Shown here in pieces: positions 9,371 through 20,111 of a DNA stretch of 33,966 nucleotides (within the stretch, counting starts at the first letter, position 1; each line of letters starts with the position of its first letter). The notes beneath the pieces are model-generated. The model did no database searches. It was not told where the DNA came from and saw nothing but the letters and a program-made list of their open reading frames with translations. The translations under genes and the position numbers were made by a program. The DNA comes from Polymyxa betae (lineage: Eukaryota > Endomyxa > Phytomyxea > Plasmodiophorida > Plasmodiophoridae): assembly GCA_003693705.1 (NCBI GenBank), contig RBZT01000860.1:1-33966 (forward strand), in the 5' to 3' direction.

Positions 9371-9669
9371 TGCCGTTTGTGAGAGAAAGAGAGAGAAGCG
9401 ATATCATTAATATTGAGACGAAATCTGCGAAATCTGATCCTACGATAAGAGAATAATCGCACGGGATCTGGTAGACTGGAAATCGTAATGAATGTAATAA
9501 ACCGACATGGGTTGTGTTGTAGTTCGTGCAGCAGATCTCCGATATCAAGGCACCAAATAAAGCGTCAAAACAACAAAGGATGGATCAGCTCGACCGCATC
9601 CCAAGATTGAGGGTGCAATGTATTAAACCGACAATCATTCTCACGAAAACGATCAACAGAGCGGTCTGA
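9371..9669. other. No supportable gene
   Basis: AT-rich spacer; only a short ORF without features. Confidence 0.5.
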
Positions 9670-10117
9670 TTACGATTCCAGATCGTGATTGGTGGTGCTC
9701 ATGATATTGCTGGTCGATAATACAGGCCCATGAGGAGCGGAGCCCATCACGCGCGACTGATGTACGGGGGGGGCTTCGCCATCAGGACGTGCTGGGCCCG
9801 GCCCCGATTCAGCAAACTGTTGGTCGTGGACATGGACCCCCTCTGTCCGGGCGTCGTCTCGTCCTCCCACTGAACGATGTTAGAAGATGAGGATGTCGCA
9901 GACCACGACGACGCTCTGAACCTGAAGGGATTCAGTCTGGGCGACAACGGCCGGCACCTTGGCCGCGAATTTCGATGCCATCTCGGTCTCGAAGCTGGGT
10001 GTGCGACGCCCTTCGGCGGGCCAGCTCGCCCTGGCGAATCGATTCTTGGTCGCTAGAGCAACGTTCTTCATCGTCTTGACGATCCTCCATCGACAAAGAT
10101 ACCGTCCTATCTGTCAA
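9670..10117 (-). pseudogene. GC-rich broken coding region, unrecognised
   Basis: Three overlapping minus-strand frames each look protein-like for part of the stretch. The first starts with ATG and an acidic MEDRQDDEERCSSDQES, the second has FAAKVPAVVAQTESLQVQ, and the third has NIVQWEDETTPGQRGSMSTT. A single product would need two one-base shifts. The plus strand also has an open frame at 9888-10053, so strand choice is tentative. No family was recognised. Confidence 0.25.
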
Positions 10118-10194
10118 ATATTAAATTGATGGAAACGTTTTCAAAAAATTCAATAAAATTCACTTTGCAGTTGATCAACACAGAATTAATAAAG

Positions 10195-10720
10195 TCATTG
10201 TACCGCTGAATTCTCTGGCGACGGTTGATAGAAGTGACCCCGTGAAGACGCCTCATCATGACCGATGATCGCATGATATGTGGCCGCCACCGGGCGTACT
10301 GGTCGCCGGCGCTCCGTTACCGGCGGCAGGAGATAATCGCGCCTAAACGTGGTCTGATAATCGGTCGAGGCGCCTGGATAGCCGACCACGGCATGCGACG
10401 GTCCGTCACGGGGCGCCGCTCGTGCCGCAGACCTCGGCGTCGTTCTGGCCGCCGTTGGGAACAGGCTCTGCCGCGCCATGCTCTGATAGTCGAGGTCGTC
10501 GTCGCCGAACATGATCCGATGGTTGTGATGGGTTCATAGAAGATCCTGCGCGTCATCAGACCCGGCCGCTCACCGAAGAGCGACGCCGTGGTCGTCGCGA
10601 AATCGCGATCGTCGTGTACGCGATTCGCCATGTAGCGCGTCGGATGGCCGAATTATCGACGTCCGATACGAAGGCGTCGACGTCGCCAGCGACTCGCAAA
10701 CGCTGTTGGTCGTCATCCAT
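10195..10720 (-). pseudogene. Unrecognised protein with YQTTFRRDY-type motif, frame-broken
   Basis: The clearest part is 10195-10512 (TGA stop at 10195-10197), which starts MFGDDDLDYQSMARQSLFP. It is rich in Arg, Pro and Ala and contains STDYQTTFRRDYLLPP and HAVVGYPG/HAIIGHDE. Upstream coding continues in other frames: MANRVHDDRDFATTTASLFG and TRRIFYEP, and before that MDDDQQRLRVAGDVDAF. At least two frame changes or very short introns are needed; a GTGAGC...GCGCAG candidate of 28 nt lies near 10551-10578. Short Tyr/Arg repeats of this kind occur in some ciliary microtubule inner proteins, but that is only a suggestion. Confidence 0.35.
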
Positions 10721-10934
10721 CGGTCCGGGCCATCATCAATCGTCATGGAGCGAGGCGCGGTCGGAGGGGCGCACCACTCGCGGAGTCCGCGACGGCTTCG
10801 TGGTCGTGGCGAACTGCGCCAACGTTGACGACGTCCATTCAGTACAACACCAATGTCTTAAAAGCATCATCAGCGAAATTCCTGATAACATGGAGAATGG
10901 CATCCGTATATTGTATCAATTGACATGTTGCTAA

Positions 10935-12089
10935 TGATGATATCAGTTGATCAGTATCTATCATCATACAACTACTAATAAGATAATATCAATAGAGTAC
11001 AGTAATGTCAATTCAGAATGCACATTTAAACATTTCGAGACAACAACTTTCTTCCGTAATGGGTGCGTTTGAGGAAACAGGGTATACGAGATATCAAAAG
11101 ACATGATCGCCTGTTGGTAGTGACTCCATCAATATGGCAAGCACATGCATCTTGATCCTGCTTTCGTCATAGCTTTATCGAAAGCAGGTAGGTCGCCATG
11201 CTACTCATCAGCATTATTTTCACCTAAATACCAGTTCTCAGATAACTTTTGAGAAAATTCAATGCATACAAATGTTTCGGTTTTCGTGTATACACCAAAC
11301 GCACACAAAGCCAAAAAACCTTTACTGGAGAGACATGTCATATAAATGCAAGAGGGCTTGCAACGGGGGTTCGATGGCAGCTTTAGAAATATGATCAAAG
11401 CAGTGAGATGATGCGATCGTGATCGTAGGAGTGGCTTCAATATGGGGCTCAGATCATGGACAACAAGTATAGCTTATAGCTCACCGCTATAATACACTGC
11501 AGATATCTCAGTCTCACTATGTTCCATCCTTCGAGAGGCGTTTGAGGGGAATATCGTTTCTCGAGTCGCCTAACACTGTTACACAACAAAAGGCTGGGGT
11601 GATGGGCTGCTGCAAATACGACAGAACATTGACCCCATTACATAATGAATGACAGCAACAATTACCATCTCTGCAGAATTCGCGACTTTTTGATTAGGGC
11701 TTCCCGATGTCTTGAGACCAGCGACATTCAGACATCGCTAAAGACAGCCCCCAACAAGACTCGCTAAAGCATTCATCTCAAAGCCCACAAGCAAATTGTG
11801 AAACGATATCGGGTCGGAATGCTATAATCGCTACCAGAAAGGCAACGATGAGCCAGAACAACCGGTGAAAATCGTTCAGCCAAATTGCCATGTTTAATAG
11901 AATAGGATTTTATTGTTTTCGTCGTCTTCCATACTAAAATCTCGACAATATGTATATACAGAACAACAGAGGAATCGAATATTACAAAGACGAAATTAGA
12001 AATGATATTGGGCTTCGCCTTGCCGAATATTGACTTCAACAATGGGCCGACTTGTCTGTTTCTAAACAACCAACACCAAATAACTTTGT
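10935..12089. other. No supportable gene
   Basis: AT-rich stretch with scattered short ORFs (for example minus 11201-11440) that lack splice context or domain features. Confidence 0.45.
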
Positions 12090-12784
12090 TTATCCATACT
12101 CGACGATACATCCTTGTTCCTGAAAGTTTGACGGCAAATCCAGACCGAAAATGCTGCCGATTCCAATTGCAATCTTTGCATAAAACTCATCATATTTCTG
12201 GCATTTGTTGAACTCAGTGGTAGCACTGGCAGGTTTAGCACGGAAGCTCCACAGTGCGACGGTTGATCATGGTGTCCTCACGACGAATTGCGGTTTCGGA
12301 GAGGGGACCACTCTTGTCCCACACAATCCCAACCGCATCCATTTGTTCATCGTTGTCCTCGGGATTCTTGGCCTTAGCGTACTCTTGGAATAGCCCCAGC
12401 AGGAGAGGTATGTCTGGCGCTGTGTGTTGTCCATGTAACTGTAGAAGCTTTGCTTTCGTTTCTCCATAGAGTCAAGCTTGCCGGAGTACAGCTGGGCGTT
12501 CATGTAGAGCAACATTCTGCGCAGCTGTGTTAGAGCTCGTTTAGGGGGGGTCACCGCGTACTTAGTCTAGTCGAGAAAGATTTGCCTCCGTGTTGATAAC
12601 CTGCCGGCAGGGTGGCTACACGACTCTCCCCGTAAAGCAGATACGATCGCCGCTTGTCGAACCCGAATTTCCATTCGGCGCGGGGCACAAATAAGGCCGT
12701 CGGGTAAAGCGTTAATATCCCGGTCACCAAGCACTTCGTAGCACCGAACATGCCTGAGTGTGCAGCGTGGCAAGCCATAGGCAA
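12090..12784 (-). pseudogene. Unrecognised multi-exon gene with one frame break
   Basis: Exon A (about 12564-12784) reads MFGATKCLVTGILTLYPTAL, then WKFGFDKRRSYLLYGESRVA. A 37-nt intron candidate (GTACGC...CTCTAACACAG) then leads to LRRMLLYMNAQLYSGKLDSM. Near 12460 the frame changes and gives TAPDIPLLLGLFQEYAKAKN, then VGIVWDKSGPLSETA and RTVELP, with TAA at 12235-12237. The last piece (12090-12215) is EFNKCQKYDEFYAKIAIGIG, ending VEYG-TAA at 12090-12092. A junction in 12215-12243 would link the last two. Amino-acid composition is globular and regular, so coding is likely. I do not recognise the family. The break may be decay or an assembly indel. Confidence 0.45.
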
Positions 12785-13297
12785 TGGATCCGCAAACTCA
12801 CTACTTTCTTACAATCAACGAAGTATGAATTCTGAAGATGCACAAGTCTACCAGTCGACCCAGAACTACATTTTGCTGACATAGACACGCGGAGGCAGCT
12901 AAAATATACCCTACCAGTCGACCCAAGAACCGCATCTGCTTCTTGATCAACTTTTGACCGATGCACATCACAAAATTACACAACGCATTAAAGAATTTTT
13001 GTCTAAAAATGGTAAAACCCTAATTTTTCCCTGTGGTTTCTTGATTATCTGCCATGTTTTGTTTGTCTGTTCTTATTTCACCCAAAAGGTGACAAGAAAT
13101 TTTCTTTAGCGAAAAGAAGATACTAGATAGAAGAAAGAAACCTTAGCCAAGCTGGTTGCTCCCACTTCGTGAAGCAGAGGCAGCTTGCCAAATAAGAGAG
13201 GCTTAAATCTAGCGGGCTGTGCCTTTATCCTCTGTATAAAAAGACATATAGCATAATCGTTTGGTGATCTCATCCCGAACTCTCATATCTGTTGCAG

Positions 13298-14021
13298 CAT
13301 CTTAGCGGCTATGCCTTACAGCTCACCTCACGACGCAATAATCGTATTAAACATATACTGACTATTCGAGCTTTCAAGGAACCTGGAGTTGAGACCGAGG
13401 ATCTGAACTGTCCTCTTTTACCTGTTTATAATATTGAACCTCTTGAGAAGATCAATGATGCCAATATTATCTGGTCAGCATTCAAATTTTTTATCGATTT
13501 GAACTTTGATGGTTTTGTCTCTGCTGAACTCTTAGGTGTCACTTCTTGGTCTATACTATTTGGTTGTTTGCTGTTAATAAGCCCACAAACGTCGTCTGTT
13601 CTCATCATTGGTGAAGTCTGCTGGCTCTCAAACCTCCGCCTCTTTTTTTTACAAATGAAATAGTGATTGCTGGTGATGCGATCACCCATTTGGGCCAGAG
13701 TGCTGATTGCAGAGGAAGCCTCTCAAGAAAGTGCAGTAGTATCTCGATGAAGTGAAAGCAGTCGGAACTGCTGAGGAAGCAACAGTCGAATGAACGGAAT
13801 AATTCTCTTTGATGAAGGAGCAGCACCACTGGCTGAAGGAACAGCAGCCGGTGCTACCAATGAGTCAACAGCTGACTGAGCAGAGCGATTTCTGTGATGA
13901 AGCGAGAATCGAAGAAACCTTTCTAACCGATAACGAAGGAGCTGCATTGCTTGCTGAAACGGTTTTAGATGGACCTCCCTCGGTAGCTGTTGATGAAGCG
14001 ACAGCGGAATGGGCAGTATAA
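13298..14021 (+). pseudogene. Unrecognised gene with acidic repeats, frame-broken
   Basis: After a good acceptor (CTGTTGCAG, ending 13297) the frame reads [20 protein letters not shown], and soon after [21 protein letters not shown] hydrophobic stretch (about 13545-13620) follows, then a T8 homopolymer at about 13644, past which another frame gives [20 protein letters not shown]. The 3' part has two related acidic segments in two frames, FDEGAAPLAEGTAAG and TDNEGAALLAETVLDGP, and ends AEWAV-TAA at 14019-14021. The shift at the homopolymer is a natural place for an assembly indel. The family was not recognised. Confidence 0.4.
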
Positions 14022-15501
14022 TTTGAGTCAGATGATGCTCTTACAGGCAATTGTCGCCTGCGAAGTCCATCTCGCAAACTATCTCACAATATAATAGTTA
14101 TGATGAAGTTTCTTAGTGCATCCTCGATCATGATAACATTGCCTAGCCGCTTTGACCACAAACAAATGCGAGAAGATTCCCGATTTTGCATTACAGAACA
14201 TCTGCATGTTATAACAGGTAAGCAAAACAATTAAACTTGTTAACGGTTCGTGAAGTCTAGATTAACTGCATTTTCAAACAAGTGAAATCGTCCAAAGTGA
14301 AAATACATTATTAGGTACAGCTTCTTTTGAACAAAATAGTGCAGAGAGTACCCTACATATGTCAGATCTGCACAAAATCATTTCGCGCGGATTACGCGAG
14401 CCCGAATTGGATTCATTCTAACTGAGCTTTGTTAGAAAGCCTAGAACCATAAATTGTGGAAAGTCGGTAGAACGTTGTTGAGAGAGATCAAGTCAAAAAA
14501 TCAATCTACTTATGAGAAAGGTCGGCAATGCCTTCCCAAAGCCTGATTCGTTAAGTTAGTCGTATTAAAGTGTTTCCTACCGCGTAAGAAATCATCGTGA
14601 GATGCCAGAAATTCATCTGAACATACCGCAATCCCGATAATCATGCATATCGATGAAAGTATCAATGCACTTGCATTTCGGATCCAAAGATCAATATTCG
14701 GCGCACCGGCTGCGGAGAGGGATCAACCAAGAAGATAGAAAATTTCCAGCAAACTTAATATCAAATATTCGTTGATGAACAGAGAGTCAAGGGAACCTGC
14801 TCCGGCATAGTTGCTTTGATTATTTTGGAGCGAAAGTAAGGAAAAGACGATCGCGAAAGTACTAGTAATGTTTCAATCGGTTGCTAATAATCGATTGCGC
14901 CTGGTATCCACGCTGGCTGGCCCCATCTCTCGAGAATCAACGGAGCCATTGAAATCATCCACTTCAATCCCAAGCGAGTCGGCGATTACTCCATTTAATT
15001 GTAAAAATTGCTGTTCCATCAGTAAAGGATCTTTTCATCCCATGTTCACATTAGCATAAAGTGAATTTGTTAACACAAAACCCAAAACAACAAGTGTGAA
15101 AATGTAGAGTCATACAATCATAAATTTCTACTAATATGATCATCAATATAGTTATATTCGTTGCTTTATTTTCTGCATTCATGCAAGGCCGATTTCAAAA
15201 TTTCTAAAAAACACAACAATTTATCCAAGAGGCGCTATCGGCTATCGACTTGATTGAGAGCCATGTTATTGCTATCTATTTGCCTCTATCAAGAGAAATT
15301 TTGTGCTCATCACGTTGTCGCAGACGTTTTTAATGATTCTAGTCGGCGATTCGATGCTAGTAAAGCGCAAGCCGTTTGGCAGCTAATCTGCGATCACATT
15401 CTTAGATTTCCATTGATGCATTTTGCAATGGAGCTTGAACAATGCCATGCTTGAGTCCGGTCGATTGTTTTGTCCACCAGCTATCCATTGGTGGACAGCG
15501 C
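14022..15501. other. No supportable gene
   Basis: AT-rich spacer. A frame around 15254-15540 ends in GIDPLFVVWDLLVV, which is repeated in inverted orientation at 16403-16444, but no full gene was reconstructed. Confidence 0.45.
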
Positions 15502-15543
15502 GGCATCGATCCACTATTCGTTGTATGGGATCTGCTCGTTGTC
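15502..15543 (+). repeat. 42-bp inverted duplication, copy 1
   Basis: This segment matches the reverse complement of 16403-16444 at 38 of 42 positions. Both copies keep an open frame that encodes G[IL]DPLF[VA]VWDLL, so a coding segment was probably duplicated. Confidence 0.7.
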
Positions 15544-15615
15544 TTAATTAAGTGGAATTGAATCAATGAAATTCATTTTAACCAATTGTCGGCATTCGAA
15601 CATGTTTTAATTACA

Positions 15616-15838
15616 CTAGGGGTATCAAAGTTGGCGTTAGGGAGAAATTTTAAAGCGCTTAAATATTCGCCCGAGGCATCGGTTTAGAAGCGCTTTAAAG
15701 TGGAGGCCACGCAACCTTGCGAAAAAAATTCGGAAAGATACCTCTTTTTCACCGACTTATAGCATGAACAGCAAAGTTTAAAGCGCTTTAAAGACCTTTA
15801 AAGCAGAAATTTAAAGCTAGCAGGTTTGATACCCCCTA
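15616..15838. mobile_element. 223-bp hAT-like MITE
   Basis: The ends are CTAGGGGTATCAAA on the left and TAGGGGGTATCAAA on the right in reverse. Flanking octamers are TAATTACA (15608-15615) and CTATTACA (15839-15846), six of eight identical. This fits an old 8-bp target duplication as made by hAT elements. The self-complementary string TTTAAAGCGCTTTAAA or parts of it recur inside. There is no coding capacity. Confidence 0.6.
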
Positions 15839-16402
15839 CTATTACAATGTTTCGAAAAAGCTGACAATGACCCAAAAAATACTCACAATTTCAAAAAAAA
15901 AACAAAAGCCAAGCGTCTTTGACTACTTAGGTGCAAATTTTCATAAAATTCCAGAGTCTATGAAACTGTGAGCATTGACTGCCACAGAAATTCGCGCCAG
16001 TTCTCTGACTCATTGTACAAGCAGTTCCCCTGAACTGAAGTGCTTGCCAGCTTCAAACTGGTTATGATCGGTTGCGTAATATTTGTTCATTTCGTGATCG
16101 ATCGCTACCCAATTCTCCTCGCAGATATTCTCGCAATCTTCCCGGACCATACAAGTTCGTTTTTGAAAATTGATTTCATCTTGATGCGATATATGCTCTT
16201 GATGCAGAATCTATAAAATCTGCAGTCGTGGCTTTCGGTATATTGCCTGCGGCTCCGACTTGTCCCTGTTCCTTGCCACATTCCTCCTTCCCAGTCCAAA
16301 TTCTTTATGAAAAGTTCATACTGTTCCGCATTGGAGACGAGCTAGACTTCATCGATAACTGGTGAACGGGCGCAGGATTCACTTCGCTTTCTATATATTT
16401 GA

Positions 16403-16444
16403 GACATCGAGCAGATCCCATACAGCAAATAGTGGATCGAGGCC
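16403..16444 (-). repeat. 42-bp inverted duplication, copy 2
   Basis: Reverse-complement partner of 15502-15543. The minus-strand frame reads GLDPLFAVWDLLDV and stops soon after at TAG. Confidence 0.7.
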
Positions 16445-16631
16445 TGGATAGTGGATAGCTGTGACGAGGGTGTCAACTGGTACGGGACAGCGCGGCCTCT
16501 ATTTTCTAGTGGACGACCGGCTTGAGTCACCTTCCTTCTGTGACGGCTGTTCAGCGATGAATCAATGCTGACAGTCAGTGATTCCATTATCACATTCTAG
16601 TATAATCGTAATCTTCACAATTGTTGAGTTA

Positions 16632-16997
16632 ATGTCTAACGCGCGTGAAGTCGTAGGAACCCCAGATGCCGCCCCAGAGCACTTGGCCATCGCCATCCAA
16701 ATTCAAGAGGTTTATGCGTATGAATCACATTTTTGTTATAAATAACCAATTCATTTTCAGATGATATCGCCAAAACATGAATCGATAGAGGAACAGATTG
16801 CCAAAGAGCAGTCGGAAGTTATCAAAACTGCAGAGCGATTGTGGGTCGAATTGGAGAAACAACGCCAGATAAGACGAGAGGAAAGAAAACGATTGCAGGA
16901 TGCGTCTGGTAAACAACAGGCTCCCTTTAAAATTCGTAACAAGGCCCAGAACAAGCCCAAGCCCAAGACCGAGCCAATAGTCTGGCCTGCATTTTGA
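16632..16997 (+). CDS. Two-exon gene for a small charged coiled-coil protein
   Basis: Exon 1 is 16632-16709 (ATG, then SNAREVVGTPDAAPEH), followed by a 51-nt phase-0 intron (16710-16760, GTTTATG...TTTTCAG). Exon 2 is 16761-16997 and ends at TGA. The 104-residue product has a short acidic N-terminus and a central Glu/Lys/Arg/Gln-rich helix (EEQIAKEQSEVIKTAERLWV onward), which is probably a coiled coil. A basic tail with KPKPK near the end closes with VWPAF. No signal peptide or membrane segment is visible. It has no frame breaks, unlike many neighbours. The family was not recognised. If translation begins at the second ATG (16761), the protein would be 78 residues. Confidence 0.65.
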
Positions 16998-17423
16998 GAG
17001 TCTGTTTTCTTACTCCTGTTGTCTTCAGTACAGTGATTGTTCATCGGATAGTATTGGATTGATCGTCTTAATACAGGAGGTACAGAGACTTCCCAGCACA
17101 AAACCTGATTTATCATTGCTAAGCTCCAGAGTTTCTACAACCGTTTATGGAACCTCTCCGCCTTTGTAGTTGCTCGGTTAATGTCTAGGGTTGTCCCTGA
17201 GCTATATTGAGCGGTGTCCAGCTATTCACTGTCATGTCGTTCGCTATCCGGTCTTGATAGTCTTTTATGTTAGCTATCAGACTTACTCTCTTCCGATGAG
17301 CTCAATAAACGTCATTGCAATCTGTACTTAGGCGATTATCTTGGGCTTTTGCCTTGAGAATAGCCAAGGTCGTATTCGAAATGGCTCCAAATTGTTTATT
17401 GCCAGCGTGTTATGCAAGCCGCA

Positions 17424-17640
17424 TTACAGCTTACGAGGTTGAATATCCTGGTCTGCATCCGACCTGGTGCTCGAGGGTCTTTGATGTGACGGGTGCTTAA
17501 ATTCGAAAAAGACTGATTGGGCTTTTTTGGGTTTGCGGAATGCCACTGAATTCTCCCTGAGGTCATGTTGTTGTGCCACAGGAGCAGCAGCTGCCGAAGA
17601 CGACGCCTCCAGGTTGTCGTCGGCGGCGCCTGCCGTCACG
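17424..17640 (-). CDS. Possible exon of an unrecognised gene
   Basis: The minus-strand frame reads an Ala/Ser-rich stretch (EASSSAAAAPVAQQ), then VAFRKPKKAQSVFFEFKHPS and a polar tail. A GTAAGC donor lies near its end (about 17434-17439). No ATG opens the frame, so it would be an internal exon; flanking exons were not found. Confidence 0.3.
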
Positions 17641-17659
17641 TAGACCGTATTGACTATTG

Positions 17660-18618
17660 ACCATGACAGCAGCCTTCTTCCTGTCCGTTTTTCGGTCCAT
17701 TTTTATGGAAAAATACAAAGGCTTCATTCCGCTAAGCTTTCGTGTTATTTCCAGTCAGGATCACCTCACATATAGGTCTGCAAGAGTTAAAAACTCGAAT
17801 GCAAAATGCCACATTTGCATGTTGCTTAATTCATCGATGAATGGCCACTGCGCATCTTGCCTGTAAATAGACGATCATCGTCACCATGGAAGCCAATGCA
17901 TTTCTATAAAAGCCAAAGCTACTTGTCAGCTGGGTTCGGGATGTCGATCGTACAGCCCCCGAAAAATCTAACACCAAATCCGAACACTACCGGTAATCTG
18001 AGTAGTCGGAAGCGCGGCCCAGCCGGGGTGATGGTTCTTGGATGAGTTTTTCAGGGCGCCAAACTGGTTGTTCTGTCCAGGTTAGGTCCTTGAATCAGTA
18101 GAAATCCCTGTCACAAATTCTTATATCTTGATTCCCTGTGTTTTCTCGCCTTTGTATTCCATCTTCGGTGGTTTGACAGAGCTCTTGCCCCTATCAACGC
18201 CTAAAAATCAGGATCGTTGGCTTTCCGGGATAATCAATCTGCTTTTTGCCAGTGGTTAAAATTCGATCTTGTTCATCAAGCGATTGGATAATCAGAAGCT
18301 CATCATGTATTTTTGGAAAACACCAATGTAATAGCCAAACTGGTTTGCATTGAATCACACCGACCAATAAATAAATTATTTTGTAATTTCCGGACATCTG
18401 CATGTGTTGCGAGAAAACAACCGTATTCTGGATTCACCATAGTCTTAACAGACATTTTTACTGTATTTATATACAAAACGAGCCATGAATTCGAACCTCG
18501 AGATATGGGAATTATGAATTAATTATCGTGTAACGAATAGCAAGTGGTGAGAGTCCCCGGGCTATGGTAAATATTTGTAAAGTCTTCCACCCCAATTGTT
18601 GTGTATCACAACGAATCA
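17660..18618. other. No firmly supported gene
   Basis: Two weak candidates occur: plus 17896-18045 (starts MHFYKSQSYLSAGFG) and minus 18194-18320 (HDELLIIQSLDEQDRIL). Neither has splice or domain support. Confidence 0.35.
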
Positions 18619-19713
18619 TCAAAAATTCAAGGGAAGATGTCCTAATGCCTCCAAATATCCCCTAAAGTGCCATTCGAATATAAGGTTTCCCTGATATCCC
18701 ATCGATTGATGGACATTGCGAAAGAGTTGCGCAATTCTGGGTTCCAATGATTCCGTAAGGTTTGGAATCGGATATTTAAACCGGAATGCCCATGTTGGAG
18801 TCGGTTGTTGATTCAAAGGCAAAGCAGTACCGAAAAGGAACAGGTACAGATCATCCAGACAGCGCTGGTAGTTCCGTGCTACCGGCACCGTTGAACCATT
18901 GTCCGTCAGACGAACCATCATCTCGGCGTGCGCTATCGCGGTCAGAAGATGATCATCGATTAAATCTTGTACACTCTTCAGCAATAGTTCCTCGTCCGAA
19001 GGTGTATCTTGAAGACAAAGTTCATTGTCCACAGCATTTTCAGGTAGCGACTTTGGGGCATTCCTGATACGATGCATCTCTGCTCTGGAGACTGTTACTG
19101 CCACGATCATTAGAACTATGGTAGTCATAATAAACCAAGTCAGAGATATTGCATCCGCTTGATAAAGAGCAATCATCAAGACAATGGTCTCGGTTATAAA
19201 CATCCAAAACGCGCTCATACTGACGACGGTCGACCAGAACATCTGGTTCTTTGTCACCATAATATTCGGCGGTAGCCTGAGCTTCAGTATAGCAGGGCCC
19301 ATAGCAGCAATGGCCGCTATCAAACAGCTCATGATCGTAATATGCACACTTTTGAAAAAGGTGCAAAGATTCACTGCAACAGAGCCGGTGAGAATGATCG
19401 CCACTGCTGGCTGTGCCACAATAAGAAACGATGTTCCGCTCTTCACAGCAACCGATGTGTCCTGAATATTATAGAATTCCCCATCCGGTATATTGACAGC
19501 TTCACCAGCCAGCAAGTATCCGACCAAACAGGAGGCCACAAATACCAGCCATGGTATATAGTCGTATCTCATCATCTCATTCTTTGGACAGCTAGTTGTT
19601 GCTCCAGGCGCACTGGCTGAGCTGAAAACGACCTCTTGAGCAGCATTGACAATTGTGAAGCTGATCAAGGCCCAAACATATATTGACCATGCTACGTACA
19701 CAGATTTAGCCAT
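18619..19713 (-). CDS. Six-TM membrane protein with cytosolic C-terminus, unrecognised
   Basis: This is an intact single-exon ORF of 364 codons. I chose the ATG at 19711-19713 (MAKSVYVAW...) because the longer open frame has only a TTG upstream. Hydrophobic segments lie at about residues 6-25 (possibly a signal anchor), 53-69, 95-117, 124-143, 158-183 and 190-207. The remaining 155 residues are polar and helical (DDHLLTAIAHAEMMVRL, then RNYQRCLDDLYLFLFG). A small Cys-containing loop (TTSCPKNE) follows TM1. The gene ends with two TGA codons in a row. Codon use is balanced and there are no breaks, so it is probably functional. I do not recognise the family; the layout would fit a receptor- or channel-like protein, but no diagnostic motif was seen. 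Confidence 0.7.
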   Translation of the reverse strand: MAKSVYVAWSIYVWALISFTIVNAAQEVVFSSASAPGATTSCPKNEMMRYDYIPWLVFVASCLVGYLLAGEAVNIPDGEFYNIQDTSVAVKSGTSFLIVAQPAVAIILTGSVAVNLCTFFKSVHITIMSCLIAAIAAMGPAILKLRLPPNIMVTKNQMFWSTVVSMSAFWMFITETIVLMIALYQADAISLTWFIMTTIVLMIVAVTVSRAEMHRIRNAPKSLPENAVDNELCLQDTPSDEELLLKSVQDLIDDHLLTAIAHAEMMVRLTDNGSTVPVARNYQRCLDDLYLFLFGTALPLNQQPTPTWAFRFKYPIPNLTESLEPRIAQLFRNVHQSMGYQGNLIFEWHFRGYLEALGHLPLNF

Positions 19714-20011
19714 TTTTCGGACTACAAAGTGAAACCGTATGTTAATCAAATAAGACAAAGATATTTTATAGGATTTGGATTCCCCAATTCACAACACGCG
19801 CCCATTCGTGCACAGATATACTGTGCCCCGCGATCATCCCAGAAGTTCACCAAACGGAGAAAAAACGCATGATATAATGTCAACACGAAACAAAATTCCA
19901 TGATCAATTCAATCCATTTCACCAATGCAATTTCATTAGCGAAATCTGTAACTAAAAAGGCAAAGCTACTGTAAAACTAACAAAGTTATTATGGCAATGT
20001 TTCAGAGTTGC

Positions 20012-20049
20012 TGAAGAACTTCCAATGCGTTGGGACGAATCACGCACAA
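20012..20049 (+). repeat. 38-bp direct repeat, copy 1
   Basis: This sequence recurs exactly at 21281-21318 and the similarity runs on for about 12 more bases. In the frame KNFQCVGTNHAQ...TA.LY several later differences are synonymous, so the repeat was probably coding. Confidence 0.85.
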
Positions 20050-20111
20050 GTCGATACGGCTGTGCTCTATGATTTTTGCGGTCTATCTGCACTTTCATAG
20101 CAGAATCATGA

